Shown here: in pieces, positions 1 through 8,209 of the stretch
Layout of the letters: every line of letters begins with the position of its first letter
Numbering within the stretch: position 1 is the first letter of the stretch
Assembly: GCF_015752155.1 (NCBI RefSeq)
Contig: NZ_JADOVI010000014.1
Location: 22,179-86,178, forward strand
Reading direction: 5' to 3'
DNA length: 64,000 bases
Source of the DNA: Cryobacterium sp. MP_M3
GTDB taxonomy: Bacteria > Actinomycetota > Actinomycetes > Actinomycetales > Microbacteriaceae
Notes under the pieces: model-generated
What the model was told of the DNA's origin: nothing
The model's database searches: none
Seen by the model: only the letters and a program-made list of their open reading frames with translations
Program-made: the position numbers and the translations under genes

Positions 1-159
1 CGTGTCGGCCGGCGGAAGCCACGGGCGCCCGGCCGCGGTCTCGGCGCTGAGGAACCCGTCCATCGCCGCGACCTCGGCCGACACCGGCGCGAGCGCGAGC
101 GCCCAGCCCGGGTCGATCGCGCCGGAGCGGGCGAGCGTCTCCAGCGTTGTCGGCGGCAC
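1..159 (-). CDS. ung: Uracil-DNA glycosylase, N-terminal fragment (runs off the left edge)
   Basis: Reading leftwards from a GTG at 159, 53 codons stay open to the window edge. The product contains ALAPVSAEVAAMDGFL and ends AAGRPWLPPADT, which matches the N-terminus of actinobacterial family-1 uracil-DNA glycosylases (an LAPV...FL...AAGR..LP pattern just before the catalytic GQDPYP region). The enzyme removes uracil from DNA in base-excision repair. The catalytic motif itself lies outside the window, so the call rests on the N-terminal pattern only. It starts 11 nt after the S51 peptidase stop, so it is probably co-transcribed with that gene. Confidence 0.7.
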   Translation of the reverse strand, partial: MPPTTLETLARSGAIDPGWALALAPVSAEVAAMDGFLSAETAAGRPWLPPADT

Positions 160-170
160 CGGAGGGCGGC

Positions 171-890
171 TCAGGCGCCGAAGGTGCTGACGAGCACGCC
201 GCCGTCGGCCTGGCTGACCCGCCAGACGCTGCCGGCGCCGACGACGCTGAGGGCACCGACGCCCACGATCAGGGCCGTGCTCTCGTCGATGGCCAGTCCC
301 CCGTCGATCAGGCCGGCTTCGGTGGCCGCGACGAGCCGGGAGAGCGTTCCCCACTGGGCCGCGTGCACTTCGACGGTGACGTCGAGCAGCCCGATGCCGG
401 GCTCGATGGTGACCTCGTCGAGGCCTTCGGCGGCATCCTGAGCGTTCACCTCGACCCCGCCCATCCGCCAGCCGCCGATCAGGGCACGCTCGGCCGCGAT
501 CATGGCGCCCGCGGAGAACCCGAGATACGGGATGCCGGCGGCCACCTGGCGGCGGATCTCGCCCGCGATCGGGGCGACCGCCGCGAGGTAGGCCGGGGTG
601 AGCCCGCCGCCGATGAGGATGCCGTCGACCTCGGAGACGGCGAGCAGGCCGGCGAGGGCGCCGTGGGCGAGGCTGGTGACCTTCGGTTCGAGCTCCCCCG
701 CGGCACCGACCGCGGCCACGAGGTTCGCCGCGTGTTCGGCGCCGTCGCCATCGCGCACCGCGATGATCGCGATCCGCGGCGCGGTGCGGCCCAGCGCGAC
801 TCCCCGTGCCGTGGCCTCGGCCAGGAAGGGCCCGTAGACGGCCGCGTCGTGTTCGGGGGTCCAGCCGCCGCCGACCAGATGCACGCTCAC
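171..890 (-). CDS. Peptidase S51 (dipeptidase E / cyanophycinase-like) family protein
   Basis: A 239-aa soluble protein. An early GGG loop (MSVHLVGGGW), the central DGILIGGGLTPAYL segment and the nucleophile-elbow-like GFSAGAMI motif are typical of the S51 serine peptidase fold, which includes Asp-specific dipeptidases and cyanophycinases. Substrate cannot be told from sequence. GTG at 890 was chosen because it overlaps the stop of the upstream phosphoribosyltransferase by 4 nt (GTGA), implying [13 protein letters not shown] coupling; a second GTG two codons later at 884 is possible. The family call is good, the exact activity unknown. Confidence 0.8.
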   Translation of the reverse strand: MSVHLVGGGWTPEHDAAVYGPFLAEATARGVALGRTAPRIAIIAVRDGDGAEHAANLVAAVGAAGELEPKVTSLAHGALAGLLAVSEVDGILIGGGLTPAYLAAVAPIAGEIRRQVAAGIPYLGFSAGAMIAAERALIGGWRMGGVEVNAQDAAEGLDEVTIEPGIGLLDVTVEVHAAQWGTLSRLVAATEAGLIDGGLAIDESTALIVGVGALSVVGAGSVWRVSQADGGVLVSTFGA

Positions 891-1444
891 GCGAGGACTC
901 CCTCGGCTGCGGCGGGGACGACAGGCACCGTCGCGTCCGGCGCCACCACGGGCAGCGACGACCACGGGAAGACGATCCAGCGGTCCGTCTCCCGCCAGGT
1001 GTAGTCGGGGACGAGCACCGTCCGCGGCTTCGTGTAAAGGGTGGCCGTGCGCACCTCGGCCGCGCATTCGCGCAGCAGATCCACGACGAGCGCGAGGGTG
1101 TGCCCGGAGTCGGACACGTCGTCGACCAGGAGCACGCGCAGCCCGGCGAGCGCCGGCGCGTCGAGCATCGGGCCGGACAGCACCGGCTCCGGCAGCCGCT
1201 CGTCCACGCCCGTGTAGAACTGCACGTTGATGCTGCCGCAGTTCTTGGTGCCGAGGGCGTAGGACATCGCGCCCGCGAGCAGCAGGCCGCCGCGGGCGAT
1301 GGCGATCACGACATCCGTCTGGTAGCCGCTGGCCAGGACCTCGGCGGCCAGCGTGCGGGCAGCGTCGGCGAAGACGTTCCATTCGAGGACTTCTCGTTGA
1401 ATCCCGGTCAGGTCTGTGCCTGCGTCATGCGCGTCGAATGCCAT
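887..1444 (-). CDS. Phosphoribosyltransferase family protein (xanthine/hypoxanthine type)
   Basis: A 185-aa protein with the PRPP-binding signature RVLLVDDVSDSGHTL at about residues 103-117, the hallmark of type I phosphoribosyltransferases. An IARGGLL segment near residue 50 is the pyrophosphate-binding loop. Such proteins convert a purine base plus PRPP to the nucleotide. The specific base is not evident; hypoxanthine/xanthine is the usual annotation for this size class. No Shine-Dalgarno is seen, but a TAGCAT hexamer ends 6 nt before the ATG, so a leaderless mRNA is plausible. It is followed with a 4-nt overlap by the S51 peptidase. Confidence 0.82.
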   Translation of the reverse strand: MAFDAHDAGTDLTGIQREVLEWNVFADAARTLAAEVLASGYQTDVVIAIARGGLLLAGAMSYALGTKNCGSINVQFYTGVDERLPEPVLSGPMLDAPALAGLRVLLVDDVSDSGHTLALVVDLLRECAAEVRTATLYTKPRTVLVPDYTWRETDRWIVFPWSSLPVVAPDATVPVVPAAAEGVLA

Positions 1445-1450
1445 CTGCCA

Positions 1451-1456
1451 ATGCTA
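1451..1456 (-). promoter_or_regulatory. Candidate -10 (TAGCAT) for a leaderless phosphoribosyltransferase mRNA
   Basis: TAGCAT on the minus strand ends 6 nt upstream of the ATG at 1444, the spacing expected if transcription starts on or next to the start codon. No convincing -35 hexamer is visible. It sits just beyond the prpC stop, suggesting this gene can be expressed independently of the prp operon. Confidence 0.4.
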
Positions 1457-1477
1457 GGTCACGAGCAGGTCACGAGA
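1456..1477. repeat. 11-bp tandem repeat (x2) across the prpC stop codon
   Basis: The 10-mer AGGTCACGAG occurs at 1456-1465 and 1467-1476, a period of 11 bp. The prpC stop (TGA on the minus strand, 1470-1472) lies inside the gene-proximal copy and a second TGA lies in the downstream copy. It could be replication slippage at the gene end, or a paired protein-binding site upstream of the phosphoribosyltransferase gene. Confidence 0.75.
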
Positions 1478-2600
1478 GGTGCCGCTCCTCATGGCCGTTG
1501 TAGAGCGACAGGGGCCGGATGAGCGCGTTCGCGGCGGTCTGCTCGATGATGTGGGCGGTCCAGCCGGTGAGCCTGGCCGCCACGAAGATGGGCGTGAAGG
1601 TGAGGGTGTCGAAGCCCATCAGGTGGTAGGCCGGGCCCGACGGGTAGTCGAGGTTGGGCAGGATGCCCGTGCGGGCCTTCATCGCCGCGGCGAGGGATTC
1701 GTAGAGCTCGAGCAGGTCGGGCCGGTCGTAGTGCTCGATCATGGTGAGCAGGGCCGTGTACATGGTCGGCACGCGGGAGTCGCCGTGCTTGTAGACCCGG
1801 TGCCCGAAGCCCATCACCTTGTGTTTGGCGTCGAGGGTGCGGTTCAGCCAGGCCTCGGCCCGCTCCCCAGCGCCCGGCCCGGTGCCGATCTCGTCGAAGA
1901 TGTGCATGACGGCCTCGTTCGCGCCGCCGTGCAAGGGACCCTTGAGCGCGCCGATCGCGCCGGTGATCGCGGAGTGCAGGTCGGACATCGTCGAGGTGAT
2001 CACGCGGGCGGTGAACGTGGACGCGTTGAACGAGTGCTCGGCGTACATGATCATCGACACGTCGAAGGCCTCGACCACGATGAGCTCCGGCACCTCGCCG
2101 AACGTCATGAACAGGAAGTTCGCCGAATAGCCGAGGTCGTCGCGCGGCTCGATCAGGTCCAGCCCGTGGCGGCGGCGCTGGTCGTAGGCGACGATCGACG
2201 GCATCTGCGCCCACAGGCGCAACCCCTTCGCCCGGTTGGCCTCCGGGGACGCGTCGTCGACCTGGGGGTCGCCCGCGCCGATCAGGCTCACCGCGGTGCG
2301 CACGACGTCCATCGGGTGCGCGGTCAGCGGCAGTTCGTCGATGACCCGGCGCACGGCGGGCGCCAGATGCCGCAGCGACCGTTCCTGCTCCTCGAAGTCG
2401 GCCAGCTCGTCCTCGGTGGGCAGTTCCCCGTTCCAGAGCAGGTAGGCGACCTCCTCGAAGCTGCGCTGTGCGGCCAGTTCCTGCACGGGGTAGCCGCGGT
2501 AGAGCAACGAGTTGGAGTCCGGATTGACCTTGGACACGGCGGTCCTGTCGACGACAACCCCCGCGAGGCCCTTGAAAACCGTTGGTTCGTTCTGAGTCAT
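1470..2600 (-). CDS. prpC: 2-methylcitrate synthase / citrate synthase
   Basis: A 376-aa type II-like short citrate synthase. It contains the family motifs GPLHGGANE, GFGHRVYKHGDSR and AEHSFNAS, holding the catalytic His and Asp residues. It condenses propionyl-CoA with oxaloacetate to 2-methylcitrate, and often also accepts acetyl-CoA. Assignment as the methylcitrate enzyme rests on position: third gene after prpD and prpB, 17 nt downstream of prpB. The length is usual for PrpC-type enzymes and shorter than the main GltA. The stop lies within an 11-bp tandem repeat. Confidence 0.92.
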   Translation of the reverse strand: MTQNEPTVFKGLAGVVVDRTAVSKVNPDSNSLLYRGYPVQELAAQRSFEEVAYLLWNGELPTEDELADFEEQERSLRHLAPAVRRVIDELPLTAHPMDVVRTAVSLIGAGDPQVDDASPEANRAKGLRLWAQMPSIVAYDQRRRHGLDLIEPRDDLGYSANFLFMTFGEVPELIVVEAFDVSMIMYAEHSFNASTFTARVITSTMSDLHSAITGAIGALKGPLHGGANEAVMHIFDEIGTGPGAGERAEAWLNRTLDAKHKVMGFGHRVYKHGDSRVPTMYTALLTMIEHYDRPDLLELYESLAAAMKARTGILPNLDYPSGPAYHLMGFDTLTFTPIFVAARLTGWTAHIIEQTAANALIRPLSLYNGHEERHLS

Positions 2601-2617
2601 GACGCTCCTTTGCGTTT

Positions 2618-3529
2618 CTACGAGGGAAGGTTCGGGTTGAGGGTGAAGTTGAACACGCCGGAGTCGAAGTGGTTGTAGGCCGGGTAGTCGAGCAGTTCGT
2701 AGAGTTCCGCCCGGTGCTGCATCTGCGGCAGGAGCGAGGTCAGCGACCCCTCCGTCTCGATGGTATCGAGACCGCGCTCCGCCGCGCCCATGGCCAGGCG
2801 CAGGAGCGAGACGGGGAAGATGACGATGTTCATCCCGACGTCGGCGAGTTGCTTCACGGTGAACAGCTCGCCCTTGCCGAACTCGGTCATGTTCGCCAGG
2901 ATCGGCGCGTCGACCGCGGCTCGGATCGCGGCGAACTCGGCCAGCGAGGCCATCGCCTCGGGGAAGATCGCGTCCGCGCCGGCGTCGACGAGCTTCTTCG
3001 CCCGGTCGACGGCGGCGGCCAGGCCGTCGACGGCACGGATGTCGGTGCGCGCCATGACCAGGAAGTTTGGGTCCCGCCGCGCGTCGACCGCCGCGCGGAT
3101 GCGCTTGGCGGCCGTCTCATCGTCGACGACCTGCTTGCCGTCGAGGTGGCCGCACCGCTTCGGGTTCACCTGGTCCTCGATGTGCATCCCGGCCAGTCCC
3201 GCGTCTTCAAGGGTCTGGATGGTGCGCGCCACGTTCATCGGCTCGCCGAAGCCGGTGTCGGCGTCGACGATGGTGGGAAGGTCGGTCATCCGGCTGATCT
3301 GCTGGCTGCGCCCGGCGACCTCGGTGAGGGTGGTCAGGCCGATGTCGGGCAGGCCGAGGTCGGCCGACAGCACCGCCCCGGAGATGTACACGCCCTCGAA
3401 CCCCTTGGCCGCGATCAGCCGGGCCGAGAGCGGGTTGAACGCGCCGGGGAAGCGGAGCAGCCGGCCGGAGGCGAGCGCCGCCCGGAAGTCGGCGCGCTTC
3501 TGGGTGGGGGTGACGGCGGAGTAGAGCAT
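2618..3529 (-). CDS. prpB: Methylisocitrate lyase
   Basis: A 303-aa PEP mutase/isocitrate lyase superfamily enzyme. It cleaves 2-methylisocitrate to pyruvate and succinate. DADTGFGEP near residues 89-96 supplies metal-binding Asp residues, and NPKRCGH at 122-128 is the catalytic-loop KRCGH signature of methylisocitrate lyases. The ATG at 3529 shares one base with the prpD TGA (TGATG), which fixes the start and indicates coupling. An in-frame upstream extension is open but reads as Arg/Pro-rich noncoding sequence inside prpD. Confidence 0.95.
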   Translation of the reverse strand: MLYSAVTPTQKRADFRAALASGRLLRFPGAFNPLSARLIAAKGFEGVYISGAVLSADLGLPDIGLTTLTEVAGRSQQISRMTDLPTIVDADTGFGEPMNVARTIQTLEDAGLAGMHIEDQVNPKRCGHLDGKQVVDDETAAKRIRAAVDARRDPNFLVMARTDIRAVDGLAAAVDRAKKLVDAGADAIFPEAMASLAEFAAIRAAVDAPILANMTEFGKGELFTVKQLADVGMNIVIFPVSLLRLAMGAAERGLDTIETEGSLTSLLPQMQHRAELYELLDYPAYNHFDSGVFNFTLNPNLPS

Positions 3530-5064
3530 CAGAAGATTCCGTTCGGGGTGGGGAGGGAGGTGAGCAGGCCGTTGGCGGCCACGATGGTGAGTTCGCCGAG
3601 TTCTGCGGCGGTCAGGCTCGGGAGGCGTTCGGCGGCGCTGAGGAAGCGCACGATCTCGCCCTCCTCCAGCACGCCGGCGGCGAGCACGCGGAACTTGTCG
3701 ATGTACTCGGCGCGGCCGAAGGGCCGGGCGCCGAGCGGGTGCGCGTCGGCGACCGCGAGCTCGTCGACGATGCGGCTGCCGTCGGTGAGCCGGATCTCGA
3801 CCCGGCCGCCGAAGGCCTTCTCGGCCGGATCGAGGGAATGGTACCGGCGGGTCCATTCCGCGTCTTCGGTGGTGGTGACCCGGTTCCAGAGGGCGACGGT
3901 GTCGGCGCGGCCGGCGCGCTCGGGCCGGTAGGAATCGACGTGGTGCCAGCTGCCGTCCTGGAGCGCCACCGTGAAGATGTACGGGATCGAGTGGTCCAGG
4001 GTCTCCCGGCTGGCGGTCGGGTCGTATTTCTGCGGGTCGTTCGCCCCGGAGCCGATCACGTTGTGGGTGTGATGGCTGGTGTGGATGACGATGGATTCCA
4101 CATTGGCCGGGTCGGCCAGTTCGGGGTGCTCGCGGTGCAGCTTGCGGGCCAGGTCGATCAGGGCCTGGGCCTGGTATTCGGCCGAGTGCTCCTTGGTATA
4201 GCTGTCCAGGATCGCCCGCTTCGCCTCGCCCGCGCCGGGCAGGGACACCTCGTAGGCGGCATCCGGCCCGTCGAGCAGCCAGGCGATCACGCCGTCCTCG
4301 CCCTCGTAGATCGGCGTCGGGCTGGTTTCGCCCCGCATCGCGCGGTCGACGGCTTCGACCGCCATCTTGCCGGCGAAGGCCGGCGCGTAGGCCTTCCAGC
4401 TGGAGATCTCCCCCTTGCGGGACTGCCGGGTCGCGGTCGTGGTGTGCAGAGCCTGGCCGACCGCCTGGAAGATCGTCGCCGGGTCGAGGCCGAGGAGCGT
4501 GCCGATTCCGGCCGCGGCCGACGGGCCGAGGTGGGCGACGTGGTCGATCTTGTGGGCGTGCAGGCTGATCGCCTTGACCAGGTCGATCTGCACCTCATAG
4601 CCGGTCGCGATCCCGCGCACGAGGTCGCGCCCGGTCAGGCCCCGGGCGGTGGCGAGGTGCTGGGCCACGGCGACGACCGGCGGGATGTTGTCGCCGGGGT
4701 GCGAGTACTCGGCGGCGAGGAACGTGTCGTGGTAGTCCAGTTCGCGCACGGCCACGCCGTTCGCCCAGGCCGCCCACTCCGGGGACACCCGGCGCGAGCG
4801 CTGTTCGCCGAACACGGTCGACCCCACCCCGTTGAAGGACCGCGGATGGGCCAGCGCCTGCGAGCGGGCGGCGACCACGGGCCGCCGGGTCAGGGAGGCC
4901 GCGGCGACGGCGGCGTTGTCGATGACCCGGTTGATGATCATCTCGGTCACCTCCTCGGAGACCGGCACCGGGTCGGCGGCGCATTCGGCGATCTTCCAGG
5001 CGAGCTGATCGGTGCGGGCCAGGTTCTCATCGCTGCGGTGAACACGAACGTGGTGCTGCTGCAC
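3529..5064 (-). CDS. prpD: 2-methylcitrate dehydratase (MmgE/PrpD family)
   Basis: A 511-aa member of the iron-sulfur-independent MmgE/PrpD family, the usual size. It dehydrates 2-methylcitrate to 2-methyl-cis-aconitate. Recognisable segments are [19 protein letters not shown] (about residues 110-128) and the [15 protein letters not shown] active-site region. It begins 15 nt after the GntR gene stop and runs directly into prpB, so gntR-prpD-prpB-prpC look like one transcript. No aconitase-type AcnD is nearby, so a housekeeping aconitase would do the rehydration step. Confidence 0.94.
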   Translation of the reverse strand: MQQHHVRVHRSDENLARTDQLAWKIAECAADPVPVSEEVTEMIINRVIDNAAVAAASLTRRPVVAARSQALAHPRSFNGVGSTVFGEQRSRRVSPEWAAWANGVAVRELDYHDTFLAAEYSHPGDNIPPVVAVAQHLATARGLTGRDLVRGIATGYEVQIDLVKAISLHAHKIDHVAHLGPSAAAGIGTLLGLDPATIFQAVGQALHTTTATRQSRKGEISSWKAYAPAFAGKMAVEAVDRAMRGETSPTPIYEGEDGVIAWLLDGPDAAYEVSLPGAGEAKRAILDSYTKEHSAEYQAQALIDLARKLHREHPELADPANVESIVIHTSHHTHNVIGSGANDPQKYDPTASRETLDHSIPYIFTVALQDGSWHHVDSYRPERAGRADTVALWNRVTTTEDAEWTRRYHSLDPAEKAFGGRVEIRLTDGSRIVDELAVADAHPLGARPFGRAEYIDKFRVLAAGVLEEGEIVRFLSAAERLPSLTAAELGELTIVAANGLLTSLPTPNGIF

Positions 5065-5079
5065 GGTGGTTCCTTTCGG

Positions 5080-5787
5080 TTAGGCGACCGGGCCGGTCGG
5101 CTGCCCCTGGATCGCCGCGAGGACGTTCGTGAGGCTCTGCTGGAGGTGGACGTGGGTGGCGTGGGCCGCCAGCGAGGTGTCGCCGGCGATGATCGCGTCG
5201 ATGATGAGCAGGTGCTCGGCCGCCGCGGCGCGAAGCCGGGCCGGGTTTCCCCTGGCCAGGCGGCGGATGCGGGCCAAGTGGGTGCGCACGGTGGCGAGCG
5301 CGCCGACCAGGAACGGGTTGGCGACGGCCTCATCGACGGCATCGTCGAACTCGTCGATCAGGTCGTAGTAGCGGTGCAGGCCGGTCTCGCCCTGGGCCAG
5401 AAGCTCGGGGGCGGCGAGGAACTGGTCCCGCAGCGCCAGGAAGACGGCAGGGTCGCGGCGGTCGGCGGCAATCCGGGCGGCGTGCTCCTCGAGGGCCCGG
5501 CGCACCTCGTACAGTTCGCGGATGCTGTCCATCGACATCTCGGTGACCATGAAGCCCCGGCCGGGCCGGCCGGCGACGAGGCCGTCGGCGATCAGCCGGG
5601 CGATGGCGGCGCGCAGCGGCGTGCGGGACACTCCGATCCGGGCCGATTGCTCGATCTCGAGCAGCCCGGTGCCGGCGGGCAGGATCCCGTCCAGGATCTC
5701 CCCGCGCAGTTGCCGGTAGGCGCGCTCGCTGGCACGTACCGGTGCGGTGGTCCCCGCCGTTGGGGTTTCTGTATACACAAACCACAT
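5080..5787 (-). CDS. GntR-family regulator (FadR/FCD subfamily), likely propionate-locus repressor
   Basis: A 235-aa protein. An N-terminal winged helix at about residues 20-85 contains GVSRTPLRAAIARL and GLVAGRPGRGFMV, the classic GntR recognition helix and wing. A helical FCD effector domain follows, with the ELYEVRRALEEHAAR opening and metal-ligand His residues. It heads the prp operon and diverges from prpE, so it probably autoregulates and controls both arms with a methylcitrate-type effector. Its first codons contain a TGTATACA palindrome matching the site before prpE, so the operator lies inside the coding start. A GTG at codon 4 is an alternative start. Confidence 0.9.
   Translation of the reverse strand: MWFVYTETPTAGTTAPVRASERAYRQLRGEILDGILPAGTGLLEIEQSARIGVSRTPLRAAIARLIADGLVAGRPGRGFMVTEMSMDSIRELYEVRRALEEHAARIAADRRDPAVFLALRDQFLAAPELLAQGETGLHRYYDLIDEFDDAVDEAVANPFLVGALATVRTHLARIRRLARGNPARLRAAAAEHLLIIDAIIAGDTSLAAHATHVHLQQSLTNVLAAIQGQPTGPVA
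5770..5777. promoter_or_regulatory. Putative GntR operator 1 (TGTATACA), within the first codons of the regulator
   Basis: The perfect 8-bp palindrome TGTATACA is identical to the core of the 14-bp palindrome at 5830-5843, with centres 63 bp apart (about six helical turns). The GT-N2-AC core fits GntR-family operators. Being inside codons 4-6 of the regulator gene, binding could block its own transcription. Confidence 0.55.
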
Positions 5788-5829
5788 GTTATTCCCTTTG
5801 TGGGGGTTTTATGCAAGACTTCGTGCATT

Positions 5830-5843
5830 CTATGTATACATAG
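5830..5843. promoter_or_regulatory. Putative GntR operator 2: 14-bp palindrome CTATGTATACATAG before prpE
   Basis: This is a perfect 14-bp dyad in AT-rich DNA, 23 nt upstream of the prpE ATG and overlapping its likely promoter or leader. Its core TGTATACA recurs at 5770-5777. In this GC-rich genome such a sequence is unlikely by chance. The position between two divergent prp transcription units supports a repressor site. Confidence 0.65.
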
Positions 5844-5866
5844 GAGCTTCAATGGGGAGGTTCACA

Positions 5867-7813
5867 ATGACAAGCGACTCAACCGTCGGTTATCACGAGA
5901 CGTGGCAGCGGAGCATCGACGCCGACACGCGCGCCGAATTCTGGCTCGAGGCCGCGCAGGCCGTCGACTGGATCACGCCGCCGCGGATCGCCCTCGAGGA
6001 GCGCTCCCCCGGAACCTGGCGCTGGTTCCCGGACGGCGAGCTGAACACGAGCTACAACGCCCTCGACCGCCACGTCCTTGCCGGGCGGGGCGCCCAGACC
6101 GCCGTGATCTACGACTCCGCGATGTCGGGCACCCGGATCCGGATCAGCTACCTCGACCTCCTCGGCCGGGTGTCCCGCTTCGCGGGTGTCCTCAGGGAGA
6201 ACGGCGTCGGCCGGGGCGACCGGGTGATCGTCTACCTGCCGATGATCCCGGAGGCCATCGTCGCGATGCTGGCCTGCGCGCGGATCGGCGCCGTGCACTC
6301 CGTCGTCTTCGGCGGCTTCGCCGCGAGCGAGCTGGCCGTGCGCATCGACGACGCCCGGCCGACCGTGATCGTGACGGCATCCGGCGGCCTGGAGCCCGGC
6401 CGCGCGGTCGAATACCTGCCCCTGGTGCAGCGGGCCCTGGCCCAGAGCGCCGGTTCGGTGCGCACGGTGATCGTGCGCGACCGGGAGATGATCCCGGGCA
6501 GTGCGGCCGACTACGCCGGCGCCGACGGTGTCGCCTGGCTGGACTGGGCGACCGAGGAGGAGCAGGCCACGCCGGCCGACCCGGTGGCCCTGCGCTCCGA
6601 GGACCCGCTGTACATCCTCTACACGTCCGGGACGACGGGCAATCCCAAGGGCATCGTGCGCGACAACGGCGGCCACGCCGTCGCGCTGGCCTGGTCGATG
6701 CGCAACATCTACGCAGCCGGGGCCGGCGACGTGTTCTGGGCCGCCTCCGACGTGGGCTGGGTGGTCGGCCACTCCTACATCGTCTACGCCCCGCTCTTGG
6801 TCGGGGCGACCACCGTGATCTACGAGGGCAAGCCGATCGGCACCCCGGATGCCGGCGCGTTCTGGCGCGTGGTCGAGGACTACAAGGTGAAGGTCCTGTT
6901 CACCGCGCCCACCGCGATCCGCGCCATCCGCCGGGTCGACCCGGAGCTGCGCGAACTCGAGAAGTACGACGTGTCCAGCCTGCACGGGCTGTTCCTGGCC
7001 GGTGAGCGCCTCGACCCGGAGACCTACCACTGGGCCAACGACGGCCTGCACTGTCCCGTCGTCGACCACTGGTGGCAGACCGAGACCGGCTGGGCGATCT
7101 GCGCGAACCCGCGCGGCATCGCCGAACTCGAGACCAAGCCGGGCTCGGCCACCTTCCCGGTGCCCGGTTACGACGTCGTCATCCTCGATTCGAAGGGCAG
7201 ACCGGTCAGCCGGGTCGGCAAGGACGGCAACATCGCCATCCGGCTGCCGCTGCCGCCGGGCAACCTGCTCGGCATCTGGGGCAGCGAGGAACGCTTCGCC
7301 AGCGCCTACCTCTCCGCCTTCCCCGGTTTCTACGCCACCGGGGACTCCGGCCATTTCGACGACGACGGCTACCTCTACGTGATGGGCCGAACCGACGACG
7401 TCATCAACGTGGCCGGCCACCGGCTCTCCACCGGCTCGCTCGAGGAGGTGCTCACCCTGCATCCGGCGGTCGCCGAATGCGCGGTGCTCGGGGTGCACGA
7501 CCCGCTCAAGGGCCAGCGCGCCGCCGGTTTCGTCACGCTCAAGGCCGGCGCGACGATCGACCACGACACCCTCGCCACGGAGCTCGTCGGCCTCGTGCGC
7601 GAGCATGTCGGCCCGGTCGCCGCGTTCCGGGACGTGACCATTCTCGATCGGCTGCCGAAGACCCGCTCGGGCAAGATCCTGCGCAAGACGATCCGGCAGA
7701 TCGTCGACGGCGAGCCGTACACGGTGCCGCCCACCATCGAGGACCCGGCCACCCTCGACGCCCTCAAGCTGGCCGTGCACGGCGCGGCCGGCACCCCCCA
7801 AACCACCCCGTAG
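5867..7813 (+). CDS. prpE: Propionyl-CoA (acetyl-CoA-like) synthetase
   Basis: A 648-aa ANL-superfamily acyl-CoA synthetase. YTSGTTGNPKGIVRD near residue 250 is the AMP-binding P-loop, WWQTETGW is the A5 motif and KTRSGKILRK near the C-terminus carries the conserved, often acetylated lysine. It activates propionate (or acetate) with ATP and CoA. Propionate preference is inferred from the divergent prpDBC operon. ATG 5867 was chosen because GGGGAGG lies 6 nt upstream; an in-frame ATG at 5852 with AGGAG before it would add five residues. Confidence 0.9.
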   Translation: MTSDSTVGYHETWQRSIDADTRAEFWLEAAQAVDWITPPRIALEERSPGTWRWFPDGELNTSYNALDRHVLAGRGAQTAVIYDSAMSGTRIRISYLDLLGRVSRFAGVLRENGVGRGDRVIVYLPMIPEAIVAMLACARIGAVHSVVFGGFAASELAVRIDDARPTVIVTASGGLEPGRAVEYLPLVQRALAQSAGSVRTVIVRDREMIPGSAADYAGADGVAWLDWATEEEQATPADPVALRSEDPLYILYTSGTTGNPKGIVRDNGGHAVALAWSMRNIYAAGAGDVFWAASDVGWVVGHSYIVYAPLLVGATTVIYEGKPIGTPDAGAFWRVVEDYKVKVLFTAPTAIRAIRRVDPELRELEKYDVSSLHGLFLAGERLDPETYHWANDGLHCPVVDHWWQTETGWAICANPRGIAELETKPGSATFPVPGYDVVILDSKGRPVSRVGKDGNIAIRLPLPPGNLLGIWGSEERFASAYLSAFPGFYATGDSGHFDDDGYLYVMGRTDDVINVAGHRLSTGSLEEVLTLHPAVAECAVLGVHDPLKGQRAAGFVTLKAGATIDHDTLATELVGLVREHVGPVAAFRDVTILDRLPKTRSGKILRKTIRQIVDGEPYTVPPTIEDPATLDALKLAVHGAAGTPQTTP

Positions 7814-7849
7814 CATCCGTCACCACCCTCACCGGAGCAAAGGAGCCCC

Positions 7850-8209
7850 ATGAAGGAAACAACGAAAGACGCCCTCCCGGACGGTTCGTCGCCGACGACC
7901 ATCGACTACGTCGCATTCGAGCAGACAGCGGGTTTCCGCAACCTCAAGCACAAGAGGCGCAGCTTCGTGCTGCCGCTCGCGGCGATCTTCCTCATCTGGT
8001 ACTTCGCGTTCGTGCTTGTCGCGGCCTACCTGCCCGATGTGATGGCCATCCAGGTCTTCGGGCGGATCAACCTCGGCCTCGTCCTCGGCCTCGGCCAGTT
8101 CGTCACGACCTTCGCCATCACGATGTGGTACGTCTCCTACTCGAACCGCGTCCTGGACCCCCTCGGCCAGTCTCTCCGCACCGAACTCGAAGGGCTGGAC
8201 CAGAAATGA
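7850..8209 (+). CDS. DUF485 membrane protein, partner of the downstream symporter
   Basis: A 119-aa protein with a soluble N-terminus (to about residue 40), two hydrophobic segments (about 43-65 and 75-97) and a short charged tail. This size and topology, plus the FRNLKHKRRSFVLPL segment before the first helix, match DUF485 (YjcH-like) proteins, which are encoded just upstream of acetate/monocarboxylate sodium symporters. It begins 36 nt after prpE, and its stop overlaps the symporter ATG by 4 nt. Confidence 0.88.
   Translation: MKETTKDALPDGSSPTTIDYVAFEQTAGFRNLKHKRRSFVLPLAAIFLIWYFAFVLVAAYLPDVMAIQVFGRINLGLVLGLGQFVTTFAITMWYVSYSNRVLDPLGQSLRTELEGLDQK

Noticed and set aside
2..190. Plus-strand open frame at the left edge
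   Set aside because: It is the antisense shadow of the minus-strand ung start, whose protein pattern is recognisable.
3739..7005. Very long plus-strand open frame (over 1000 codons) across prpD, gntR and prpE
   Set aside because: It runs antisense or out of frame to four genes with clear motifs; long frames are common in GC-rich DNA and its product is low-complexity Arg/Gly/Asp-rich.
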